Notes under the pieces: generated by a model
The model's database searches: none
Told to the model about the DNA's origin: nothing
What the model saw: the letters and a program-made list of their open reading frames with translations, nothing else
Assembly: GCA_902521465.1 (NCBI GenBank)
Contig: CABYRL010000005.1
Span: 1 to 64,000, forward strand
Source of the DNA: an uncultured Alphaproteobacteria bacterium
Lineage (GTDB): Bacteria > Pseudomonadota > Alphaproteobacteria > HIMB59
Direction of reading: 5' to 3'
DNA length: 64,000 bases
Translations under genes and position numbers: made by a program
In this document: positions 42,582 to 50,069 of the stretch, piece by piece
Position numbering within the stretch: position 1 is the stretch's first letter
Layout: each line of letters opens with the position of its first letter

Positions 42582-42609
42582 TGAATAATTTTTTAAAAGG
42601 AGTAATGCC

Positions 42610-43737
42610 ATGTCTACAAAACTTATTGTTACAAACTATAAAAATTTTAAGTGCGGAGTTAAACTAAATGAAGGGGAATTGGTTAATATTCGCTTTCAAC
42701 CCAACGAAGATGTTCAAATTGGTGATATCTATAAAGTAAAAATTACAGAAATCTTACCTAATGATAGTGGGGCTTTCGTTTCTTACGGTAACGGAGATCA
42801 AAGAGGTTTCTTTAAAAGAATTAACTTTCCTAATGGTGATAAGGCGCATGAGGGACAATCTTTATTGCTTCAAGTAAGAAGTATAGGCTCAAAAGATAAA
42901 GTTCATCTTTTTACAAATAATGTCATTTTAACTGGTAAATTTATAAATTTATTACCATATGGTGACGAGATTATTTTAAGCAGAAGAACTAGAAAAAATT
43001 TAGATACAAATCAACAAGATAAAATTATGGATGCTCTTAGTGAGTCTGAAGTAGGATTGATAGCTAGGCATAATCTCGTTCCTGAAAACATAGAAATAGC
43101 TCAATCTGAGTTGAATGATTTAAATAATCAATGGAAAGAAATAGAATTAAATGCAAAAGAATTAAGTGATGAGGGTCTTGTTTTTCAAAATACATATTTT
43201 GATCAAAACTTTGTTTGTGATTACTCCGATAAAAACACTGATCAAATCATTTTTAGTGAAAATGATCGATTTGAAAAAGTAAAAAAATGGGATGAAAAGC
43301 TAGACTCTACTTTTGCAAATCTATGTGAAGAAATGTCCAATGAACAAATTGAAGAGGTATTTAATTTAGGTGAAAAGATAGATTATTTAATTGGTCATAA
43401 TTACGATTTACCAAGTGGTGGTAATATAATGATTGGTAAAACAGATGCTCTTACAGCTATAGATGTTAATACAGGTTCAGCAAAAAGATTTGATACAAAT
43501 AGAGAGGCTATTCAATTAATTTCTAAGCTCATAAAATTAAAAAATATATCAGGAAAAGTAGTTATTGACCCTGTAGCAAGTGATCAAAATACACTTAGAA
43601 AACTTGTAGGTATGTTAAAGAATGAATTTAGAGATGATTTAAGTATTACAAATGTTTATGGCTACACAAGGGGAGGGCTTTTAGAGCTGAGCAGATCTAG
43701 GAACGATCGCTCTATTGATGAGTTAAATCTTCAATAG
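42610..43737 (+). CDS. Ribonuclease E/G family protein
   Basis: 375 aa; TAIDVNTGS, catalytic-region arrangement; after infA. Confidence 0.85.
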   Translation: MSTKLIVTNYKNFKCGVKLNEGELVNIRFQPNEDVQIGDIYKVKITEILPNDSGAFVSYGNGDQRGFFKRINFPNGDKAHEGQSLLLQVRSIGSKDKVHLFTNNVILTGKFINLLPYGDEIILSRRTRKNLDTNQQDKIMDALSESEVGLIARHNLVPENIEIAQSELNDLNNQWKEIELNAKELSDEGLVFQNTYFDQNFVCDYSDKNTDQIIFSENDRFEKVKKWDEKLDSTFANLCEEMSNEQIEEVFNLGEKIDYLIGHNYDLPSGGNIMIGKTDALTAIDVNTGSAKRFDTNREAIQLISKLIKLKNISGKVVIDPVASDQNTLRKLVGMLKNEFRDDLSITNVYGYTRGGLLELSRSRNDRSIDELNLQ

Positions 43738-43747
43738 TTTTTAGAAG

Positions 43748-43823
<76 letters not shown>

Positions 43824-43870
43824 ATAGCGCATAATTCTTATTACAAATAGTCTCTTTTTACTAGTAAAAA

Positions 43871-44068
43871 TTAGTTATCTGCTGAACAGGACATATCATT
43901 TCCACAACAGGTTGGAGATTTAATTTTACCGTGATCATTTGGGCACTTGGATATCTGCACTTCTGATCCATTTTCTAGCTTTAGCACATCATCAACCAAA
44001 GGCGCATCACATTTTCCACATGTTGCATTTACTGACATTCCACAATTTGAACATTCGTAAGTTGCCAT
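43871..44068 (-). CDS. Small zinc-ribbon protein
   Basis: 65 aa with CxxC pairs (CSNCGM, CGKC, TCCGNDMSC). Confidence 0.65.
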   Translation of the reverse strand: MATYECSNCGMSVNATCGKCDAPLVDDVLKLENGSEVQISKCPNDHGKIKSPTCCGNDMSCSADN

Positions 44069-44153
44069 TTTTTTTCCTATAATAAGATTCTATAAATTTA
44101 AAATGAAAATGAAATAAAATTATTTTCAATTATTAAAAGATTAGAGGTTATTA

Positions 44154-44525
44154 ATGACAAATTTTGAAAAAGTTAGGTTATTTATGAAAACATATGGTCA
44201 AGAGGTAAAAGATAAAGCTGGATTTAGTGACGCTAAGACTAACAAGTTGAGAATTGACCTTATCAAAGAAGAATTAGAAGAATTAACTGAAGCAATGCAG
44301 GATGAAAATTTACTTGAGGTAGCAGATGCATTAACGGACATACTTTATGTCACTTATGGAGCCGGCCATGCTTTTGGTATTGATTTAGATAAGTGTTTTG
44401 AGGAAGTTCAAAACTCTAATATGAGCAAATTAGGTGAGGATGGAAAACCCATATATAACGAGGCTGGAAAAGTAATGAAAGGCCCAAATTATTTTAAACC
44501 AGACCTTTCAAAATATTTAAATTAA
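44154..44525 (+). CDS. MazG/HisE-like nucleotide pyrophosphohydrolase
   Basis: 123 aa; LIKEELEELTEAM, EVADALTDILYVTYGAG. Confidence 0.8.
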   Translation: MTNFEKVRLFMKTYGQEVKDKAGFSDAKTNKLRIDLIKEELEELTEAMQDENLLEVADALTDILYVTYGAGHAFGIDLDKCFEEVQNSNMSKLGEDGKPIYNEAGKVMKGPNYFKPDLSKYLN

Positions 44526-44846
44526 TTACTTTGGCATATTTGTAGCACCAGTTTCTAAAGAAAAGATTTTACCATCTTTGAAAGTGAATACCGCCATAAC
44601 TGCCTGTGTATTACCATCTGAAAAAGTTACAAATGAGTGCTCAATCCCAATTTCATCATTTTCATAAATTATTCTAACCTTGTCTCTATTGATATCGTCG
44701 CTCATTGCCCACTGTATAACATCTTGTTTGGTTAAAACTTTTCCAGAGGCATGCATTGTGAATTTATAATCATCATGAAGCACCTCATTCATTCCAGCTT
44801 CATCTTTATTCATAAAGACCTCATCGTATTTTTTTAATATTGACAT
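44526..44846 (-). CDS. SnoaL/NTF2-like domain protein
   Basis: 106 aa small alpha/beta protein pattern. Confidence 0.55.
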   Translation of the reverse strand: MSILKKYDEVFMNKDEAGMNEVLHDDYKFTMHASGKVLTKQDVIQWAMSDDINRDKVRIIYENDEIGIEHSFVTFSDGNTQAVMAVFTFKDGKIFSLETGATNMPK

Positions 44847-44857
44847 TTTTGATCCTT

Positions 44858-45160
44858 TTATTCGTCTAATGAGACTTGCGTTAATTCAAACAATTCAATG
44901 CTTTGTATACATTCATCATAAATTGGCTTCATCACTGGGTTAGTTCCTTTAACGATACCCATCATTTCCTCTTCATTATGAACATGAACTTTAAACATGA
45001 TACCGCTTTTATCAGGTAAAATTCCAGGAACTGTTTTTTCTACATGTGCTGCAGCTTTCCTCATTGCCATCCCCTCTTCAGATTGAAAAAAAGCCATAAA
45101 TTTTTCAAATTTACCCTCACCTTCTTTTAATCTACCAATTGCTAACATCATTTTTTCCAT
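44858..45160 (-). CDS. Hypothetical protein
   Basis: 100 aa with RBS upstream. Confidence 0.45.
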   Translation of the reverse strand: MEKMMLAIGRLKEGEGKFEKFMAFFQSEEGMAMRKAAAHVEKTVPGILPDKSGIMFKVHVHNEEEMMGIVKGTNPVMKPIYDECIQSIELFELTQVSLDE

Positions 45161-45296
45161 GATTACACTCTCCTTTATTATTAGGTTTACTTTAGCTTAT
45201 TATTTAAAAAAAAATTATTAATTTTTTATTAATACATTATGCAAATAAATCATAATTTAGTTTCATCCAGCATAATTCAAAGTCGTAATAACAATT

Positions 45297-45488
45297 ATGA
45301 AAACTATTTTTAAAATTGGTTCCAAAAGTCATACACTTAAATATCAAAGGAAAATGTCAGAGGGTGAAGTAAAAAAAATGAAATCCTTTGTTACATCTAA
45401 AGGCACAAAGATTGAAAAAACAGGTAAGTTCAAGATAATTGATATCAATGATCAGAAAGACTCTAGGACATACAAAATTACTCTATAA
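45297..45488 (+). CDS. Hypothetical protein
   Basis: 63 aa Lys-rich ORF. Confidence 0.35.
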   Translation: MKTIFKIGSKSHTLKYQRKMSEGEVKKMKSFVTSKGTKIEKTGKFKIIDINDQKDSRTYKITL

Positions 45489-45538
45489 AAGATTACAAAC
45501 TTAATTAGAAGAGTGTTCTGTAGAACGACTTTTAAAAA

Positions 45539-45925
45539 TTAATTACAGACATAACTCACTAAGACTTTTAAAATAGTATCATCTTTGACTTCAATCCATT
45601 CTGACTCCTCATTACCAACAAATGATGGTTCTCCTTCACCCATTGGTAATTTAAAGTAAAAATCAGTTAAATATTTGAATTTTAGATTTTTACAATCTAC
45701 TTCATGATGAATTATGCTAGATTTTTCTCCGTAATCATTAAAATCTGAATATTCATGCATTTTAATAAAAAAGATTTTATCTCCTTTTTGATTAATCGAA
45801 TTTTTATCAATAAAGAAGATATTTCCCTCGTCAGTTTTAAGAATTTGTTCCCATTCAAATTCAGATGAAGAAGCATTTGAAATTCCAGAAAATAAAAAAA
45901 TAAAAAAAATAAGTAATTTTTTCAT
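45539..45925 (-). CDS. Secreted hypothetical protein
   Basis: Signal peptide MKKLLIFFIFLFSGISNA; tracked start at 45955 runs into the att repeat, so start moved to 45925. Confidence 0.55.
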   Translation of the reverse strand: MKKLLIFFIFLFSGISNASSSEFEWEQILKTDEGNIFFIDKNSINQKGDKIFFIKMHEYSDFNDYGEKSSIIHHEVDCKNLKFKYLTDFYFKLPMGEGEPSFVGNEESEWIEVKDDTILKVLVSYVCN

Positions 45926-45936
45926 AAAATATAAAA

Positions 45937-45953
45937 GGGGCGTTCTGTTGCCC
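45937..45953 (+). repeat. tmRNA-3'-end direct repeat, core A
   Basis: GGGGCGTTCTGTTGCCC, identical to the tmRNA 3' end copy E. Confidence 0.9.
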
Positions 45954-46029
45954 ACAATAGATAATCTAAACTGAAATATTCAGTAATATCAACATTAATA
46001 TATTTACAAATTACAAAAAAATACACTTT

Positions 46030-46049
46030 AGTGTGTCAATAATGTGTCA
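46030..46049 (+). repeat. Arm-like repeat (gamma), left end of module 1
   Basis: AGTGTGTCAATAATGTGTCA. Confidence 0.65.
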
Positions 46050-46098
46050 TAATAATATTGAATTTAAAATACTCTATAAATCTGATTAAATAATATTT

Positions 46099-47040
46099 AT
46101 GGTTTCAAGGTTAACTAAACAAAAAATTAGAGACATTTGGAAAACTGAGGACAAAGAATTTACACCATGGTTAGTTCAGAATATAGCCTTACTTAATGAG
46201 GACCTTGGTTTAAATATTCAAGATCCTGAGAGTGAGAAAAAATTAGATACCTTTAAAGTTGATATTGTGGCCGAGGATGATCAAGGAAAAGTTGTAATTG
46301 AAAATCAATTTGAAAAATCTGATCATGATCATTTAGGTAAATTATTGACTTATATAAGCAATGTAGAAAATACTAAAAAGGCAATATGGATAGTAGAGGA
46401 TGCTAAACCTGAGCATCACAGAGCAATAGAGTGGCTGAATGCTAACATTAAGACTTGTTTATTCTTTTTAGTAAAAATTCAAGTTTTCAAAATAAAAGAT
46501 AGTGAACCTGGGGCTCAATTTTTTTTATTATCAGGACCAGATGAAAATATTACGACTGTTGGTAAAATAAAAGAAGAGGACTCAGAAAGAGAGAAAATTA
46601 AACATAATTTTTGGTCCCTATTTTATGAAAGACTGAAAGATAAAAGTAGTATTTATGATAACACTTCACCAAAAGGAAGAAACTACATGAGCATCAGTGC
46701 AGGAATTAGAGGAGTAGGCTTTAATGTTGCAGCGATGAATAATTCTGCACAGGTTGAAATTTACATTGATCGGGGAAAGGATGAAGGAAAAGAGGTAAAT
46801 TTAAAAATATTTAATGAATTGGAAAAACAAAAAGCAGAAATTGAAAAAAATTTTGGTAACAAATTAGAGTGGGAAAGACTTGATGGCTCAAGGGCATGCA
46901 GGATAAAATTTAAATCTGATATTGGAGGTTTTAAGGACCCTGATACTTGGGATCGTGTTCATGAATTTTTAGTAGATAATTTAATTAAACTTGAGAATTC
47001 ATTTAAAAAGCATGTTACTGGCTTGAATAAATTTTTATAA
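46099..47040 (+). CDS. DUF4268/PD-(D/E)XK nuclease-like protein
   Basis: 313 aa; FKVDIVAEDDQGKVVIENQFEKSDHDHLGKLLTYIS. Confidence 0.7.
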   Translation: MVSRLTKQKIRDIWKTEDKEFTPWLVQNIALLNEDLGLNIQDPESEKKLDTFKVDIVAEDDQGKVVIENQFEKSDHDHLGKLLTYISNVENTKKAIWIVEDAKPEHHRAIEWLNANIKTCLFFLVKIQVFKIKDSEPGAQFFLLSGPDENITTVGKIKEEDSEREKIKHNFWSLFYERLKDKSSIYDNTSPKGRNYMSISAGIRGVGFNVAAMNNSAQVEIYIDRGKDEGKEVNLKIFNELEKQKAEIEKNFGNKLEWERLDGSRACRIKFKSDIGGFKDPDTWDRVHEFLVDNLIKLENSFKKHVTGLNKFL

Positions 47041-47051
47041 AAATAATTCTC

Positions 47052-47071
47052 AGTGTGTCATAGCTGTGTCA
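47052..47071 (+). repeat. Arm-like repeat (gamma), right end of module 1
   Basis: AGTGTGTCATAGCTGTGTCA. Confidence 0.65.
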
Positions 47072-47129
47072 AACAACTTGTTTGTTTCTAAAAAGAGTTG
47101 ATAGTTTTTGTTAAAAGGAAGTTTAGAGA

Positions 47130-47146
47130 GGGGCGCTCTGTTTCCT
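47130..47146 (+). repeat. tmRNA-3'-end direct repeat, core B
   Basis: GGGGCGCTCTGTTTCCT. Confidence 0.85.
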
Positions 47147-47189
47147 AACTAAATTGCCCTAAGTCGCAGTATATAACAACTTTTTAAAA

Positions 47190-47211
47190 CTGTATGCATA
47201 AACTGTATGCA
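47190..47211 (+). repeat. Arm-like repeat (beta), left end of module 2
   Basis: CTGTATGCATAAACTGTATGCA. Confidence 0.65.
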
Positions 47212-47234
47212 CTAATTTCTCGTTTTTGACGAAT

Positions 47235-47264
47235 TTGCGACTTCTGTTTTTAATAAAGTATACA
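47235..47264 (+). promoter_or_regulatory. Putative module-borne promoter
   Basis: TTGCGA - 18 nt - TATACA, in sequence conserved with module 3 left end. Confidence 0.4.
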
Positions 47265-47295
47265 AATAGGTCTGAATAAATGTTAAAGTTAATTT

Positions 47296-47811
47296 ATGAT
47301 AAAAATTATTTTTTCATTCTTACTTGTATTTTCTTTTAATTCCTTTGCTTTAGATATTAGTTCTCCAGCATTTAATGACGGTGATAATATTCCTAAAAAA
47401 TATGGATGTAAGTATAATGGAGGTAATAATATATCTATACCATTAGAGTTTTCAGATATTCCAGACGATGCAAAATCTCTTGCACTAATTATTGATGACC
47501 CTGATGCAATGAGTGTTGCTGGTAAAATATGGGTGCATTGGATTTTAGTAGATATACCAACAAATACAAAAGAACTCAAAGAAGTTAAAGATGGAAAATT
47601 AGGTATCGGAAAAACTGGAAGAAATAGTAATGGTAGTAAAAATTATGGTGGACCCTGCCCACCCAACGGAGTTCATGTTTATAATATAAAAGTTTATGCC
47701 TTAAACATTGAAATAAACAAAAGTTTAGGCGAAATGACACAAAAAAAATTCGAAAAAAAATATAAGAATGAAATTATTAGTTCATCTATGATTTCAGGAA
47801 AATATAAATAA
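47296..47811 (+). CDS. YbhB/YbcL (PEBP/Raf kinase inhibitor-like) secreted protein
   Basis: 171 aa; signal peptide; SPAFNDGDNIPKKYGC, IIDDPDA, WVHWILVDIP, YGGPCPPNGVHVYNIKVYAL. Confidence 0.92.
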   Translation: MIKIIFSFLLVFSFNSFALDISSPAFNDGDNIPKKYGCKYNGGNNISIPLEFSDIPDDAKSLALIIDDPDAMSVAGKIWVHWILVDIPTNTKELKEVKDGKLGIGKTGRNSNGSKNYGGPCPPNGVHVYNIKVYALNIEINKSLGEMTQKKFEKKYKNEIISSSMISGKYK

Positions 47812-47865
47812 TCTCTTCTTACTAAATTCCTTCTCTTTGATTCATCGCCTAGAATGAAATTTCAA

Positions 47866-47898
47866 AGTGTCTGCTAAGTGTCTGCTAAAGTGTCTGCT
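47866..47898 (+). repeat. Arm-like repeat (alpha) x3, right end of module 2
   Basis: AGTGTCTGCTAAGTGTCTGCTAAAGTGTCTGCT. Confidence 0.7.
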
Positions 47899-47945
47899 CT
47901 TTAAAAATAAAAAAGTAAGAAGAAATAAAGGTTATTTAATTAAAA

Positions 47946-47962
47946 GGGGCGTTCTGTTTCCT
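47946..47962 (+). repeat. tmRNA-3'-end direct repeat, core C
   Basis: GGGGCGTTCTGTTTCCT. Confidence 0.88.
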
Positions 47963-48004
47963 AACACATCGTCCCTAAGTCGCACTATACAATGATTTTA
48001 TAAT

Positions 48005-48014
48005 AGTGTCTGCT
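48005..48014 (+). repeat. Arm-like repeat (alpha), left end of module 3
   Basis: AGTGTCTGCT. Confidence 0.55.
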
Positions 48015-48037
48015 CTGATTTCTTGTTTTTGACGAAT

Positions 48038-48065
48038 TTGCGACTTCTGTTCGCAAAAGTATACA
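48038..48065 (+). promoter_or_regulatory. Putative module-borne promoter
   Basis: TTGCGA - 16 nt - TATACA; same context as the module 2 promoter. Confidence 0.4.
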
Positions 48066-48088
48066 AATAAGATTTTGTTTATGTTAAG

Positions 48089-48616
48089 TTGAAACATTTG
48101 AAAAGCAATTTAGAGAAACTTTCTGTAGAAGAATTAGTACAATTATTATCTCCTTCATCTGATGTAGTAAAAGAACTCTACAAAAGAAATGTTCTAAGAA
48201 CTAAAAATACTGTAGGAGAATTAGGCGAATATTTTGCAATTAAATTTTACAATAAGATCGATAAAAATAAATATGAAGTTAGTAAAAAATTACCCAATTT
48301 AACATTAGCAGGGGAGACAACTAAAAATGTTGATGCTCTTAGTAGGGAAGGGAAAATCTACAGTATAAAGTGTATTTCATCCGCCCCTAGTACTACTGGA
48401 TCTTTTTGGGATCCCGAGTCTATAAAATCAAATAAAAAAACTTTTGATTTTTTAGTAATTGTCGTACTAGATGACACATGGAATGTTGATAGAATACTCG
48501 AATTATCATGGGAAGATTTTTTTGAAAATAAAATGTTTAATAAGAGAATGAATAACTTCAATATAAGAGTAACAAAAAAACTGATGAAGAAATTTACAAT
48601 AATTTCTAAGAAATAG
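48089..48616 (+). CDS. Putative PD-(D/E)XK nuclease-like protein
   Basis: 175 aa; GELGEYFAIKFYN ... NVDALSREGKIYSIKCISS; TTG start. Confidence 0.6.
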   Translation: MKHLKSNLEKLSVEELVQLLSPSSDVVKELYKRNVLRTKNTVGELGEYFAIKFYNKIDKNKYEVSKKLPNLTLAGETTKNVDALSREGKIYSIKCISSAPSTTGSFWDPESIKSNKKTFDFLVIVVLDDTWNVDRILELSWEDFFENKMFNKRMNNFNIRVTKKLMKKFTIISKK

Positions 48617-48658
48617 TTTAAAGTGGCAAAATTGTCTTGGTTGAGTTAATTTTGTCAA

Positions 48659-49390
48659 ATGAAAAATAGGTTCACTAGAAAAAGTAGAACGGAAAGAAGT
48701 CACATCCCAAAAAATTTCAAAAAAGAAATTTTTGAAAGAGATAGATATATTTGTATTTATTGTAAAAAAAATTTGGATAATAAAAATGAAAAACCAACTT
48801 TGGATCATTTAATACCTATATCTAATCATTCTGGACTTAATGAAAAAACTAATTTTGTGACATCTTGTTTGAGTTGTAATCAAAAAAAAGCAAGTATTCC
48901 TATTAAGGAATTTGCAAAAAATATTAATATAGATTTAAAAGACTTACCAATAACTGGAGATTTAATAATTGATAATACTGATTTACCTAAGCAAATTAGG
49001 CAGATAAGAAAAGAATTATTTGAAAAAATAAGAAATGAAGAATTATTAATTGGAGGTAGAAAATCTCAAAAAAAAATTGAAAAAAAATATAGAGAAAATT
49101 TAACCAATTCTAAATTAGGTCAAGATCTTAAAAATAAATTTCCAACATTACCTGGTCCAGTTAGAACGATGATACCAGAAATAGAAACTATTGTTTCTAA
49201 TAAAAATGATTTTAATTTATTAGTTGAACTTGCAAAATCTGCAAATACAAGAAATCTTATAGGAACTATTATAACAAAAAATTGTAATGTAATGGATACG
49301 TTAATCAATATTACCAAAAAAAGTAATGATAAGTCTTTGGTCAAAAGAATTAATTTTGCAATTGCAAGATTCAAAAAAATACAAAGTTAA
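48659..49390 (+). CDS. HNH endonuclease
   Basis: 243 aa; RDRYICIYCKKNL...PTLDHLIPISNHSGLNEKTNFVTSCLSCNQKK. Confidence 0.88.
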   Translation: MKNRFTRKSRTERSHIPKNFKKEIFERDRYICIYCKKNLDNKNEKPTLDHLIPISNHSGLNEKTNFVTSCLSCNQKKASIPIKEFAKNINIDLKDLPITGDLIIDNTDLPKQIRQIRKELFEKIRNEELLIGGRKSQKKIEKKYRENLTNSKLGQDLKNKFPTLPGPVRTMIPEIETIVSNKNDFNLLVELAKSANTRNLIGTIITKNCNVMDTLINITKKSNDKSLVKRINFAIARFKKIQS

Positions 49391-49448
49391 TTAAAATATA
49401 AAGATATTTCTATTCTAATTGATTCATCGCCTAGAATGAAACTTTAGA

Positions 49449-49480
49449 CTGTATGCAAACTGTATGCAAAACTGTATGCA
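49449..49480 (+). repeat. Arm-like repeat (beta) x3, right end of module 3
   Basis: CTGTATGCAAACTGTATGCAAAACTGTATGCA. Confidence 0.7.
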
Positions 49481-49527
49481 ACTTGTTTTTCAAAAAGTGA
49501 GAGGAAATAATAACTTTTAATTAAAAA

Positions 49528-49544
49528 GGGGCGTTCTGTTGCCC
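49528..49544 (+). repeat. tmRNA-3'-end direct repeat, core D
   Basis: GGGGCGTTCTGTTGCCC, identical to cores A and E. Confidence 0.9.
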
Positions 49545-49771
49545 GATAAACTATTTTGTTTTTTTCAACAAATATATATTTAAACCAATAGATATAAAAA
49601 TTATTAACAAAACAACTATTAGTATCAGTACATTTATTCCTGTATAACCTAGTCCAGTTTTATCACCTAAATAAATTAGTAAATCTACAGTACTATCAAA
49701 AATCCAATCTACCCAATCAATTCCACTATTAGCAACTGACTCGTAAATTCCTTTCTTGCTCATAATTTAAG
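49545..49771. mobile_element. ssrA-array module 4 (miniature, one small membrane ORF)
   Basis: Between cores D and E; no obvious arm repeats. Confidence 0.5.
49551..49763 (-). CDS. Small membrane protein
   Basis: 70 aa; C-terminal TM helix; start codon about 8 bp past the tmRNA 3'-end hairpin on the same strand. Confidence 0.55.
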   Translation of the reverse strand: MSKKGIYESVANSGIDWVDWIFDSTVDLLIYLGDKTGLGYTGINVLILIVVLLIIFISIGLNIYLLKKTK

Positions 49772-49990
49772 GGGGCGTTCTGTTGCCCGGCCGCCCCAAA
49801 GCCGCGCTTACCTAATTAGATTAAGCAGCGAGTGCTAATTCATTATCGTTAGCAATTATTTTAAGTTTCTATGTCGAAGAAACGCTTACAACGAGCAAAA
49901 ACTGTATCCTTCAGAGCACGTCAAACCTATATCACCCCCTCTAAATTTTATGGTGGAGGTGTCGGGTACCGCCCCCGAGTCCGATACACC
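49772..49990 (-). ncRNA. ssrA: Two-piece (circularly permuted) tmRNA
   Basis: Tag ORF rc 49821-49853 = GCTAACGATAATGAATTAGCACTCGCTGCTTAA (ANDNELALAA*); acceptor piece ...CACCTCCACCA ending at 49951 precedes the coding piece beginning GGGGGTG at 49939; GGGGGTG pairs with CACCTCC. Confidence 0.93.
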
Positions 49991-50069
49991 TATTACATAC
50001 AGCGTTTATTGCTATAGTTGATAAACAACGAAGATAATATAGTCTAATAAATGAATCCTTTAAACACCT

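Larger units (their letters stand above)
45954..47129. mobile_element. ssrA-array module 1 (DUF4268-like cargo)
   Basis: Between cores A and B; gamma-type arms near both ends; no integrase. Confidence 0.7.
47147..47945. mobile_element. ssrA-array module 2 (PEBP cargo)
   Basis: Between cores B and C; left beta arms, right alpha arms. Confidence 0.7.
47963..49527. mobile_element. ssrA-array module 3 (nuclease-like plus HNH cargo)
   Basis: Between cores C and D; left alpha arm, right beta arms. Confidence 0.7.

Noticed and set aside
45926-45955. MGNRTPLLYF extension of ORF 45539..45955
   Set aside because: Encoded by the tmRNA-derived repeat; the signal peptide begins at 45925.
47289-47579. 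96-aa minus-strand ORF opposite the PEBP gene
   Set aside because: Antisense to a clearly homologous CDS; no recognisable features.
47866-47898. Possible CRISPR array (three TGTCTGCT repeats)
   Set aside because: Repeat units are about 10 bp with 1-3 bp gaps; no spacers or cas genes. Fits integrase arm-type sites better.
48358-48808. Minus-strand ORFs 48358..48561 and 48506..48808
   Set aside because: Antisense shadows of the module 3 nuclease-like and HNH genes.
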